The notes under the pieces: generated by a model | What the model saw: the letters and a program-made list of their open reading frames with translations, nothing else | Databases searched by the model: none | Told to the model about the DNA's origin: nothing | NCBI RefSeq assembly: GCF_002140715.2 | Contig: NZ_NGLE02000001.1 | Location: forward strand, 1,297,001 to 1,361,000 | Source of the DNA: Enterococcus sp. 4G2_DIV0659 | Lineage (GTDB): Bacteria > Bacillota > Bacilli > Lactobacillales > Enterococcaceae | Direction of reading: 5' to 3' | DNA: 64,000 nt | Translations under genes and position numbers: made by a program | Part shown: in pieces, positions 28,218 to 36,236 of the stretch | How positions within the stretch are numbered: the stretch's first letter is position 1 | Layout of the letters: the number at the start of each line of letters is the position of its first letter

Positions 28218-28635
28218 CAATTTCACCTCTTTCATAAGCTTCGATTCTTTCCATTATCCATTTTGGAACACTTAAAAGTAGCTGTTCTTGATCGTCTACC
28301 ATGGCATGAATCGTTTCACCTGTTGCGATGACTTTCCCAGAAGCTGATTTCATCTTATAGGTAAATCGGACTTTGCAATTATTGATAATAGAAAACTCCA
28401 ATTGAATCAGTGTTTCCTCAAAATTATACTGGACCGCCTGACGATACTTACATGTGGCTTCGATTACCGGAAATTTTAACGCTCGTCCATTCAACATATT
28501 GCCACTAAATCCTAATATGTTTCTCGAAAAAGCCATTCTAGCTTCTTCAAAATAGCAGAAATAGTTACTGTGATGAACAATCCCATAACCATCAGTATCT
28601 CTGAAACGAACTTGATTTCTATATTCATAATTCAT
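28189..28635 (-). CDS. 4-hydroxybenzoyl-CoA-type hot-dog thioesterase
   Basis: A 148-residue hot-dog enzyme with the thioesterase signature VRFRDTDGYGIVHHSNYFCYFEEA (residues 10-33; the first Asp is the usual catalytic residue). It would hydrolyse an acyl thioester, either to release product or to edit stalled chains. GAGG lies 8 nt before the ATG at 28635. Its end overlaps the next gene. Confidence 0.9.
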   Translation of the reverse strand: MNYEYRNQVRFRDTDGYGIVHHSNYFCYFEEARMAFSRNILGFSGNMLNGRALKFPVIEATCKYRQAVQYNFEETLIQLEFSIINNCKVRFTYKMKSASGKVIATGETIHAMVDDQEQLLLSVPKWIMERIEAYERGEIGEKMFSTFK

Positions 28636-28640
28636 CCTTT

Positions 28641-29867
28641 TCACCTCATTTCACTGATTTTATATCTATCAGATGTAAAATTCATTTGATTATCCACAAC
28701 ATTCAAAATGTGATAAGCCGCTGAAAACCAAGCAAATCCCCAATGAGTACAGCCAAAATCTGTAGAAGTATGTTTTCTAATTAAATTAGTAGGATCTTTG
28801 AGCGATTCTTTTTTACTAAAGGCCCATGCGTATCCTGCACCATTGACTACGTCAAACTTTTGATTTATTTTTAAATCGTCTACGACTCCAGTTTCGCTGC
28901 TGCTTGTCACAAAAGGTGTCAAACATTCTTCTACTTGACCCATGGAAATAGTTTCTTGAGCATAAGAGACTGCTTCAAAACACCATTGAGATGGAGCATT
29001 GTAATTTAGTAGTTGTCTGTTCCATACCTTCGTGATGATTTGATCTCCTTGATTTATCAGATATAACGTATCCGAAGACAACTCTATCTGAGAGGATAAA
29101 GATCCGACTTTGATTGAATTTCCACTACTTTTCATAGTCTGTCTCAAATCAATAACGGCATCCATAGTTTCTGCAAATTCAGCCGTATCATTTGAACACT
29201 TTTCTATCTTAAACCTTGATATATCATGAATCATTCTTTGCTCAGCGGATTGTTTACCTACTTTCTGACAATAAGTCAAAGCATCAAATGGCAACGCACA
29301 AACATCAAAGAATTGAGTATAGAGATATCCTGCAAAAACAGAAAAAGCAATTTCTTTAACTGGTATAATCGTTTTTATAATCCTGATCAATGTCCGATCT
29401 TGAATACCAATATGCTCAATTACATCCTCAACATTTTTATTGTAATATTTTGCAGAAGCGGAAAATTTTACTTTCTTTCCATCAAATCTACCTGTAATAA
29501 AATCTGACCACTCAACTCCTATTCTTTCAATTTCTGAAAAGAAATAGTTAATACCATCTACCTCTTCCGGAAAATCGTTTTCTAATTTTTTTTGAAAACT
29601 CTGAATGTTCATCTCATATACATATTCTTCTTTATCTAATACAATGGATAGCTGAACAGCGTTTTTTCTTATTTCTAATGAGTCCTCAACTGTGTCTTCA
29701 AAAAACTGTTTCATGATTCCTGTTTTTAAATCATTTCCAAAAAAAGGGTACACAGATACATCCTCTGTCTTGTCAGTAAAGCGATAAACCTTATATTTCT
29801 TCTTCAACAATGACGCAGCTAAATCACCTGACAGACTATTGCCAATAATTCCGATGCGCTTATTCAT
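28641..29867 (-). CDS. FAD/NAD(P)-binding oxidoreductase-like protein
   Basis: A 408-residue protein with an N-terminal dinucleotide fold (RIGIIGNSLSGDLAASLLKKK, where GNSLSG replaces the usual GxGxxG). It resembles the CrtI-like flavoproteins of this locus in size and plan, but the canonical glycine pattern and the C-terminal FAD motif are weak. It may be a divergent or structural relative. It overlaps the KS gene by 8 nt and the thioesterase gene is coupled behind it. Confidence 0.6.
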   Translation of the reverse strand: MNKRIGIIGNSLSGDLAASLLKKKYKVYRFTDKTEDVSVYPFFGNDLKTGIMKQFFEDTVEDSLEIRKNAVQLSIVLDKEEYVYEMNIQSFQKKLENDFPEEVDGINYFFSEIERIGVEWSDFITGRFDGKKVKFSASAKYYNKNVEDVIEHIGIQDRTLIRIIKTIIPVKEIAFSVFAGYLYTQFFDVCALPFDALTYCQKVGKQSAEQRMIHDISRFKIEKCSNDTAEFAETMDAVIDLRQTMKSSGNSIKVGSLSSQIELSSDTLYLINQGDQIITKVWNRQLLNYNAPSQWCFEAVSYAQETISMGQVEECLTPFVTSSSETGVVDDLKINQKFDVVNGAGYAWAFSKKESLKDPTNLIRKHTSTDFGCTHWGFAWFSAAYHILNVVDNQMNFTSDRYKISEMR

Positions 29868-31065
29868 GAAGTCTTCCTACAAAGATACTTGCTGTATTGC
29901 CGGCAAAAGCAAATGAATTAGAGAGTGCATAGTCTACAACCAGTTCTTCCTTAGAAGTGTTGAAGTGATTCGCTCCACACTCATCCAGTTTGTCTTCCAA
30001 TCGAATCGTCGGTGGTACGATTTGATGATGGATCGATAACATCGTCGACGCCAATTCCAATGCACCAGCGGCAGCTAAACAATGACCAATCATTGATTTA
30101 TTTGATGATACATACGGCTGTTTTTGAGATTTTTCGAAAAATCGATCAATGGCTCCAGCTTCCATCACATCATTCAATTTTGTTCCTGTACCGTGAGCAT
30201 TCACATAATTAATTTTATCCAGCACATGTGGATGATCTTTTACCGCCATATTCATAGAAGCCGTAGCTCCCACTCCCTTAGGATCTGGACTAGTAATATG
30301 ATACGCATCATTGTTAATTCCATAGCCTAAAACTTCACCATAAATTTTAGCGCCTCTTTTTTTCGCATGTTCTAATGTCTCAAAAGTGAAAAACGCTCCG
30401 CCTTCACCAATATTGATACCATCTCGCTGTTTATCGAATGGGCGACATTGGTTATTACTCAACGAACGTAATGCATGAAAACCATAATTAGAAAACTCCG
30501 TCATTGGATCTGCTCCACCAACAATGACCAACTCAGCATTTTCTTGTTGTATTAAATCAAAAGCGATCCCAGCTGCTGTTGTTCCTGCTGCACAAGCTGA
30601 CATGGTTGTATAACAGCCACCTTCTACACCTGTTTCTTCTTTGATCGTAGAAACAAATTGAGGAATCTTGACTAACCAGTCTGCATTTTTCTTGCCATTT
30701 TCTTTGTCATTCACATACCCAAGAATCCGGCCATTCGATGCCAAAGAAGTGGCAAATGAAAGACACGCTCGATCTTCCATTTGCTGAATATTTTCTTTCG
30801 TTAATCCACTGTCTTCCAGCAACTCTTCTACAGAATTTTTAACGATATGATCAATTCTTTCAGGTTCATCAGAACTTGTAGTAAGATAGGGCATCTCTCG
30901 TTCAATTTCACCTACAAAGGACGTACTAAGCTTTGAACCATCAAATAATGAACATTCCTTCAATCCACTTACACCATTTATAGTATTTTCAAAAAATTCA
31001 TCTTTATTATTACCATTTGCGCAAATAACGCCGATTCCGGTTACAACTACTCGATGTTTCGTCAT
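29860..31065 (-). CDS. Beta-ketoacyl-ACP synthase (KS-alpha)
   Basis: A 401-residue ketosynthase II-like enzyme with a full triad: Cys158 (TTMSACAAGTTAAG), His291 (VNAHGTGTKLND) and His328 (MIGHCLAAAGALE). It would condense malonyl-ACP with the growing chain. It pairs with the inactive KS-like protein at 24943. It follows the ACP gene with only 1 nt between, so the two are probably cotranslated. Confidence 0.93.
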   Translation of the reverse strand: MTKHRVVVTGIGVICANGNNKDEFFENTINGVSGLKECSLFDGSKLSTSFVGEIEREMPYLTTSSDEPERIDHIVKNSVEELLEDSGLTKENIQQMEDRACLSFATSLASNGRILGYVNDKENGKKNADWLVKIPQFVSTIKEETGVEGGCYTTMSACAAGTTAAGIAFDLIQQENAELVIVGGADPMTEFSNYGFHALRSLSNNQCRPFDKQRDGINIGEGGAFFTFETLEHAKKRGAKIYGEVLGYGINNDAYHITSPDPKGVGATASMNMAVKDHPHVLDKINYVNAHGTGTKLNDVMEAGAIDRFFEKSQKQPYVSSNKSMIGHCLAAAGALELASTMLSIHHQIVPPTIRLEDKLDECGANHFNTSKEELVVDYALSNSFAFAGNTASIFVGRLHE

Positions 31066-31066
31066 A

Positions 31067-31366
31067 TTATTCCATTCCTTTTTCTTCTCTTACGTAATCA
31101 GCAATACTTTGAACACTTCGGAAAATCGCCATGTCTTCATCGCTTACTTTCAATTCAAATACTTCATTCAATCCCACTACTAATTCCAAAGCATCAACTG
31201 AATCCAAACCTAAACCAATTTCTTCATCAGAATAAGATTCAAAAATCGGAGCCTCAAAATCAAAATTTTCTACATCTACATCATCAAGATCCAATTTGTC
31301 AATAATCATTTCTAATACTTTCATTTCCAAGCTTTCTTTTGCTACCTTTACGTTTTGTTCTGTCAT
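31067..31366 (-). CDS. Acyl carrier protein of the PKS-like locus
   Basis: A 99-residue carrier protein with phosphopantetheine Ser56 in GLGLDSVDALEL. It is longer at the N-terminus than housekeeping ACPs (about 77 residues). The ATG at 31366 is chosen because GGAGG lies 7 nt before it; an upstream ATG at 31390 has no site. It is the first gene of the long - strand operon (ACP-KS-...-accC). Confidence 0.93.
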   Translation of the reverse strand: MTEQNVKVAKESLEMKVLEMIIDKLDLDDVDVENFDFEAPIFESYSDEEIGLGLDSVDALELVVGLNEVFELKVSDEDMAIFRSVQSIADYVREEKGME

Positions 31367-31404
31367 CTCAAATTCCTCCAATAAATCCATTTTTTCAAAT
31401 AATG

Positions 31405-31432
31405 GTTAATGCCATGTATTTGTTGCATTAAC
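31405..31432. promoter_or_regulatory. 8-bp inverted repeat overlapping the likely -10 of the ACP operon
   Basis: GTTAATGC (31405-31412) and GCATTAAC (31425-31432) are perfect inverted copies, 20 bp centre to centre. On the - strand the right half adjoins TATAGT (31431-31436), a possible -10, with a weak TTGTAG -35 at 31452-31457. The layout suits a dimeric repressor operator. No regulator gene for it is recognised in the locus. Confidence 0.45.
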
Positions 31433-31436
31433 TATA

Positions 31437-31951
31437 TCGCCAAATGAATCACTACAATGCGATTTTTCATACAATCGTCCAAATCATACATTTTTGCTTT
31501 TATTCTTCACGAACAACCGCACTTTTGCCATCTTATTCGTCGTTTCCTTTACCAAGCAGCTCATTGAAGCTATATAAAAGTAAAAAAACTTGCACTAGCA
31601 CTCATCAAACGAATGAATAAATAGAAAAAAGTTTCCAAAAAATAGCAAGTTTACTTCAAGACTTCCTTGTAACACTTCGATAAAGTCTCTGATACAAAAA
31701 ATACCCCTAAGATAGGGGCAAAAAAATTTTTACCTATTATAAGTAACTAACAAACGAATCATTTTTTCGCTATGAACAACTTCTGTCCTCAAAGTCCTTC
31801 ATTCACAATAACTCTGTCATATCCGTTTGAATAGCATAAAATAGACTCAAATTTGATCAGAAAACCATGTTTTATGATTTATCGAAACATTCTATTTCAC
31901 TTTCATAGATACTATTTCTATAAACAGCAAACGAAAGAAGGTTATTTATAA
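31437..31951. other. Divergent intergenic region of the biosynthetic locus
   Basis: About 515 nt between the two divergent units. It must hold promoters for both. I see a CCCCTA/TAGGGG hairpin (31704-31718) followed by a short A/T run, a possible weak terminator or attenuator, and no gene. Confidence 0.4.
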
Positions 31952-33427
31952 ATGAAAAAAATAGCTGTTATTGGTAGTGGGTATTCTGGATTGACCTGTG
32001 CTACATTACTGGCAAAACAAGGATACAACGTAGAATTATTTGAAAAACATTCTGTTCTTGGCGGATATGGTGATGGGTTTGAGAAAAAAGGCTTTACTTT
32101 TCATACTTCTGTTTATCGTTTTCCTTCCACTGTCTATACGATCCTCGATCAAGTATTGGATTTAACCTATGACAATTTCTTATATTATTATATGCAGTAC
32201 CATATTAATGATCGCAAAATTCTAATTGATGATGACCTGTTGAATGTCCTCATAAGAGAGTTCCCTCACCAACGTATCAATGTAGAACGATTCAAAGAAA
32301 AAATGGATGATGTATTAGATATTCTCAATGAAATTGATCAATCTGGCGGAAATATTTTATCTATTTCAGTGGAACGTTTGAAAGAATACCTGACATTCAC
32401 AAAACAAACAATCGAAACTGTTCTTATTGAATTCTTTGGAGAAGATGCTCTATTCGCAAATGTTTTTTATGCCTTATTTGATTTAACCGCAGATATGTCA
32501 GCAATCACAATCCCCGCAACTCTTTGTGTCGGAAAGGATACTCCTGAAAATAAGATGGTCTTTGGCGGGGGAAAACAAGTAATTGCAGATTTAGAAACAT
32601 TATTTTTGAAGTTTGAAGGGACCATCCATCGGAGAAAAGAAGTGGGTGCCACACGGATAGATGATGGATCATTGACGGAACTTCAATTTAAAAATGGAGA
32701 AGCGTATTCGAATTTTGATTATGTGGTTTGGGCGAACGACTATAACAATTTTTATCGTTTAAATAATGAACAATATTGGGACCCAAAACTTAGAAATGAT
32801 TTTATTCCTTCCAGTTCTAGTTTTGCTATCTGGTTAGGACTTGACCAGCCTTTTGACTCACTAGGAATCAGTCAAACTTATCACAGCATTTACATTGGTG
32901 ATCGGACTTTTTACAGTGAAGTTGCTCAGAAAAAAATTCCGGTAGAAACAGAATTTTTAATGGTATCTTTCCTATATTCCAAAGATCCAAAAAGTACACC
33001 TGAAAATAAGTCACAGCTATGTTTAGGTTTTGCTATGAATTTTGATTTTATGAAAGAATGTCAGACTCGCGGCATTTATAAAGATGTAAAAAAAGAAATC
33101 GAGGCGCTTTTCATCGCTCTTCTAAAAGAGCATTTTCCAATTATTGATGAAACTAAAGTTATCTGTAAAGCTTCTGCGACACCGTTAACCTATGAGCGCT
33201 ATACTCATAATCGAAAAGGTTCCATGTATGGTTTTGAAAAAAAACAAGAATTTGTCATCAGTAGTCAAAGACATGAAACTACCAATACAAGCATTAAAAA
33301 TCTATTTTTCTGCAGCCAATGGACCTCGATCGCAGGCGGTACATATGGAGCAGTGAAAGAAGGTATCCGAGCTGCCAATCATATTTTATCGCTAGACAAT
33401 AAAGAAATCTATCAATATCAAGAATAA
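31952..33427 (+). CDS. CrtI/CrtO-like FAD-dependent oxidoreductase
   Basis: A 491-residue flavoprotein with GSGYSGLTCATLLAKQG at residues 8-24, VLGGYGDGFEKKGFTFHT as in the phytoene-desaturase class, and a C-terminal FAD motif (NLFFCSQWTSIAGGTYGAVKEG). It starts a separate + strand unit facing away from the main operon. It probably modifies the same product, but the reaction is unknown. Confidence 0.8.
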   Translation: MKKIAVIGSGYSGLTCATLLAKQGYNVELFEKHSVLGGYGDGFEKKGFTFHTSVYRFPSTVYTILDQVLDLTYDNFLYYYMQYHINDRKILIDDDLLNVLIREFPHQRINVERFKEKMDDVLDILNEIDQSGGNILSISVERLKEYLTFTKQTIETVLIEFFGEDALFANVFYALFDLTADMSAITIPATLCVGKDTPENKMVFGGGKQVIADLETLFLKFEGTIHRRKEVGATRIDDGSLTELQFKNGEAYSNFDYVVWANDYNNFYRLNNEQYWDPKLRNDFIPSSSSFAIWLGLDQPFDSLGISQTYHSIYIGDRTFYSEVAQKKIPVETEFLMVSFLYSKDPKSTPENKSQLCLGFAMNFDFMKECQTRGIYKDVKKEIEALFIALLKEHFPIIDETKVICKASATPLTYERYTHNRKGSMYGFEKKQEFVISSQRHETTNTSIKNLFFCSQWTSIAGGTYGAVKEGIRAANHILSLDNKEIYQYQE

Positions 33428-33441
33428 ATGGAGGTCATTTA

Positions 33442-34776
33442 ATGAAACACTCAATGCATAGTTCATGCTATACTGCATCATTCAGTAATCTTCTTGCTCA
33501 AAACGATCTATCAATCACAGATGAACTTCTCTTTGGAATCAGCCAAAGTTTTAGTTTCATGTATAATTACACCAACCTGCCTCAATCAGGATGGACCTTT
33601 TCGACAATAGGTTCAACCCACCAAGGAATATACACACTCTCTACGTTGCTAAACAGGGAGATCAGTATTATTTTGGTCGATGAAGAAAGCTACCTTGCAA
33701 CTTTATCAAATATTATCAAAGAACACTCGTCTGCAATTATTGAAATCTCTGTAAGAGATTATATGAAAGATCCTCAAAGTGAAGAATTATTTTCATATAT
33801 AAAAGAAAGCAATGTAAACCACTATGTAACGGTTCATAAAATAGATTCAGATTTTGTTTTCTTTTATGATAATTTCAGTTTCAAAATAAGAAAATTATCC
33901 ATTTCAGATTTTCTTTGTGCAGTCTATCCAAAAGGCACCAATGTCTTTTATCCCTCTGAAGGTCGAATTTTTTACTATGATCGGACTAAACAAAGGAACT
34001 TAGATCAGTTGTCTAAACAAACAATCTTAGAAGCTATCCACCACACAGCTGAGCTCTTTCTTCTGTCTAATTGGGAAAGTAAAGGTCTAAATGGTCTTAA
34101 TCACATGTCTCAAGAACTGTCACTTATCTTGTCTGAAAAAGAACATCTGGAAAAAAATAAAAAGCTCTTCTATTACTTCTGTATTCTTGCTGGAAATGGC
34201 GGCCTTTATAGAAGAGACTATATAAAATTTTTAAAAAAAGTAACGTCTCTTTACCCGGAAGAAGCCACGATCCTTAAAGAGATTATTAGTTTATATAAGA
34301 TTGCTCAAAAAAAATGGAAAAAAATAGCAAAAGAAATTGCTTCTATAGACATTCACTCAGCTTCTTTGGAACAGGTTACCAGTGAAATAGAAAACTTGTT
34401 GCAAGAAGTGACTCTTGTTGAAAAAAAAGCTATGTACACATTGTGGACTTGGACTGAAAATCAATTAAGTAAATCAATTACATTTACATCCAGTTTTCCT
34501 ACTCAAAAAATAGAGACTACTTCTTTTAATACACTTGAAGAAATTATTCGATATTTTATGAATAGCCGAATTGAATTCGATTTAATTGTAACTAAAAAAA
34601 ATACAATCGATTTAAACATTGCTTCTAATGATCAAATATTCTATTGGACACCTTCAAACAATAAAATATCAGAAGAATTTTGGGAAGGTACATTAAATTA
34701 CTGTTTTAAAACCAGACCCTTAAAAGATGCAACTATCTTAAAATCAGAAGAATTTATTGATAAAATAGCTGGTTAA
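33442..34776 (+). CDS. Second BtrH-like acyltransferase, divergently encoded
   Basis: A 444-residue protein. Its N-terminus follows the BtrH pattern: Cys9 in HSSCYTASF, the segment ITDELLFGISQSFSFMYNY, then His127 (VNHYVTVHKID) and Asp143 (FFYDNF). A long helical C-terminal region follows, with an unusual final domain (about 360-444) not seen in the other member. It is 14 nt after the flavoprotein gene. Two likely active enzymes of this kind suggest two acyl-transfer steps or two acceptors. Confidence 0.65.
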   Translation: MKHSMHSSCYTASFSNLLAQNDLSITDELLFGISQSFSFMYNYTNLPQSGWTFSTIGSTHQGIYTLSTLLNREISIILVDEESYLATLSNIIKEHSSAIIEISVRDYMKDPQSEELFSYIKESNVNHYVTVHKIDSDFVFFYDNFSFKIRKLSISDFLCAVYPKGTNVFYPSEGRIFYYDRTKQRNLDQLSKQTILEAIHHTAELFLLSNWESKGLNGLNHMSQELSLILSEKEHLEKNKKLFYYFCILAGNGGLYRRDYIKFLKKVTSLYPEEATILKEIISLYKIAQKKWKKIAKEIASIDIHSASLEQVTSEIENLLQEVTLVEKKAMYTLWTWTENQLSKSITFTSSFPTQKIETTSFNTLEEIIRYFMNSRIEFDLIVTKKNTIDLNIASNDQIFYWTPSNNKISEEFWEGTLNYCFKTRPLKDATILKSEEFIDKIAG

Positions 34777-34792
34777 TTTTCAATTTCTCTGC

Positions 34793-34835
34793 CTTCAAAA
34801 AGAAATCTTCATTTATTTCTGGTTTCTTTTTGAAG
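34793..34835 (+). terminator. 13-bp-stem terminator of the divergent + strand unit
   Basis: CTTCAAAAAGAAA (34793-34805) pairs perfectly with TTTCTTTTTGAAG (34823-34835), 17 nt after the stop codon at 34776. Confidence 0.7.
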
Positions 34836-35276
34836 ACTTATTTACTCAGCTACTTATCCAGCTAGCAATAATAATATATGGATCACCGCTAATCCTCCTA
34901 ATCACAAACCTATAACAATATATCCCTATTGAGGACAATCTCAGGGGCTTTGTATAGCTAGGGCGATTTAAAAAAATGCTGAAGTTTATATTTTTGACTA
35001 AGTAGTTAGCTCTTTAGATAAAAATAATGCAGACATCGTCATGCAGTATATAAAAAACGTGTCTGTAAACAAATTAATAGTTATTATATTACATCAAAAA
35101 AGCAAAATATTGAGCACACCAGCCTTATCCTTTTAATATCAATTTCATATGCTTTCGTAAGAAAACTAGACTTTCTAGCTGTTACGCCCCCAAATAAATA
35201 CTTGAAATATCTGGAAAACGTGATGAATTAAACAATATATAAAATTCTATTAGTTCATTAATCTTGATCTTTCAAC
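34836..35276. other. Non-coding right end of the island
   Basis: About 440 nt without a credible gene on either strand. The frames are short and AT-rich. It borders the right repeat and may hold sequence needed for integration, but I recognise no motif. Confidence 0.35.
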
Positions 35277-35308
35277 AAAAATAGACCATACCCAACAAAT
35301 CAGGTATG
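35277..35308 (-). terminator. Hairpin after rlmH
   Basis: On the - strand CATACC and GGTATG (35287-35292, 35303-35308) form a stem followed by a T-run (35277-35281), 27 nt beyond the rlmH stop. It lies on the island side of the 21-bp repeat. Confidence 0.6.
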
Positions 35309-35331
35309 ATTTATTTCGCATTTTCTTTATC

Positions 35332-35352
35332 TCCCTACTTATGATACGGTTC
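35332..35352 (-). repeat. Right copy of the rlmH 3'-end repeat (candidate att site)
   Basis: Identical over 21 bp to 9207-9227. Its - strand reads the last five codons and stop of rlmH (GAACCGTATCATAAGTAG) plus GGA. The staphylococcal SCC target at the end of orfX is very similar. Confidence 0.75.
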
Positions 35353-35814
35353 CCCCCGCATAATCCGAAACCCACGATAAATCTGTTCCACCAAAACCAA
35401 TCGCATCAACTGATGTGGATACGTCAGCTTCCCAAATGACATCTGTTGCTGACTTCTCTTCAACACCTCATCACTCAATCCCAACGAACCACCAATCACA
35501 AAAGCCACTTGACTCTTTCCATTGATGCCTAATTGCTCAATCTCTTTTGAAAATTCTTCACTGCTGAATTGTTTCCCATTGATTGCTAAAACAAAGACAT
35601 GATCCTGATCTGAAATTTTGGCTAAAATGCGCTCGCCTTCTTTACCTTTTACTTGCAACATCTCTGCGTCACTTAAATTTTCTGGGGCTTTTTCATCAGC
35701 AACTTCAATAATTTCTATTTTGGCATAGCTTTGCAGACGTTTCATATATTCATTGATTCCTTGAACTAAGTATTTCTCTTTAAGTTTTCCTACGGTAATA
35801 ATTTTTATTTTCAC
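35335..35814 (-). CDS. rlmH: 23S rRNA (pseudouridine1915-N3)-methyltransferase RlmH
   Basis: A SPOUT-class methyltransferase (159 residues) that modifies pseudouridine 1915 in helix 69 of 23S rRNA. Motifs: [19 protein letters not shown] at the start, [17 protein letters not shown] (SAM-binding knot), and the terminal [14 protein letters not shown]. The start is taken as GTG at 35814 because it gives the standard length and N-terminus; an in-frame ATG at 35868 would add 18 residues not usual in the family. Its 3' end is the insertion point of the putative island, and the C-terminus is intact. Confidence 0.93.
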   Translation of the reverse strand: MKIKIITVGKLKEKYLVQGINEYMKRLQSYAKIEIIEVADEKAPENLSDAEMLQVKGKEGERILAKISDQDHVFVLAINGKQFSSEEFSKEIEQLGINGKSQVAFVIGGSLGLSDEVLKRSQQQMSFGKLTYPHQLMRLVLVEQIYRGFRIMRGEPYHK

Positions 35815-35904
35815 TGGTTTCACGTCTCTTTCTTTTTCTGTTCTTGTAGTTGTTAACAATTTTATCATGAATATATTTACTCTTCCACATACTTTCCCAC
35901 AAAG

Positions 35905-36086
35905 TTATGCACATATGCACAGACTTATCCACAGAACATTGGCTTATTATCCTTTATTTTATAGTATTTTGAGATACAAACACCTATTCCCGTTTATTTA
36001 TCCACATTATCCACATTTTGTGGATAACTTTTTAACAGGTGTTTTCCTCTATTTTTTACAAGTTTTTCACACTATGTTGTGTATAA
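35905..36086. promoter_or_regulatory. Cluster of DnaA boxes between rlmH and htrA
   Basis: Four perfect TTATCCACA boxes occur: 35925-35933, 35998-36006, 36007-36015 (+ strand) and 36019-36027 (as TGTGGATAA). Two near-matches flank them: TTATGCACA at 35905-35913 and TGTGTATAA at 36078-36086. The boxes at 35998-36027 are nearly contiguous. In streptococci rlmH and htrA lie beside oriC. No dnaA gene is present in this window, so this could be a DnaA-titrating or regulatory site, or a relic of an origin-proximal arrangement. Confidence 0.75.
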
Positions 36087-36236
36087 GTTTTTGGATAAAA
36101 ACATTTTTCATCAATTGTATCTGTTTTTCTCCCTAACTTGTTCATAAAAAATTCAAAGCTATTCGGTAGACTAATCTTGTCTTGAAAGACTATACTTACT
36201 ATAATATATAATGAAATTAATTAGGAGGTTGCTTGT

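Larger units (their letters stand above)
9207..35352. mobile_element. Putative rlmH-integrated genomic island (agr system + PKS-like locus)
   Basis: A 21-bp perfect direct repeat brackets this segment: 9207-9227 on the left and 35332-35352 on the right, the latter being the 3' end of intact rlmH. On the - strand both copies encode the terminal Glu-Pro-Tyr-His-Lys-stop of RlmH. This is how SCC elements sit at rlmH (orfX) in staphylococci. The cargo is an agrBDCA locus and a large biosynthetic locus. No ccr-type or other recombinase is visible inside, so mobility would need one in trans, or the element is immobile now. Confidence 0.6.

Noticed and set aside
28189..28235. A sequence error between the thioesterase and the BtrH-related gene
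   Set aside because: The overlap is explained by a GTG start at 28217 with its ribosome site inside the previous gene, and both frames are open.
20663..33427. A carotenoid biosynthesis cluster, because of the CrtI-like proteins
   Set aside because: No phytoene or dehydrosqualene synthase is present, and the surrounding genes are KS, ACP and carboxylase.
9228..35331. A classical SCC element with ccr genes
   Set aside because: The target repeat fits, but no serine or tyrosine recombinase was seen in the interval, so I call only a putative island.
35867..36136. An 89-codon open frame on the + strand upstream of htrA
   Set aside because: It covers the DnaA-box cluster, has no ribosome site, and its translation is low-complexity AT-rich sequence.
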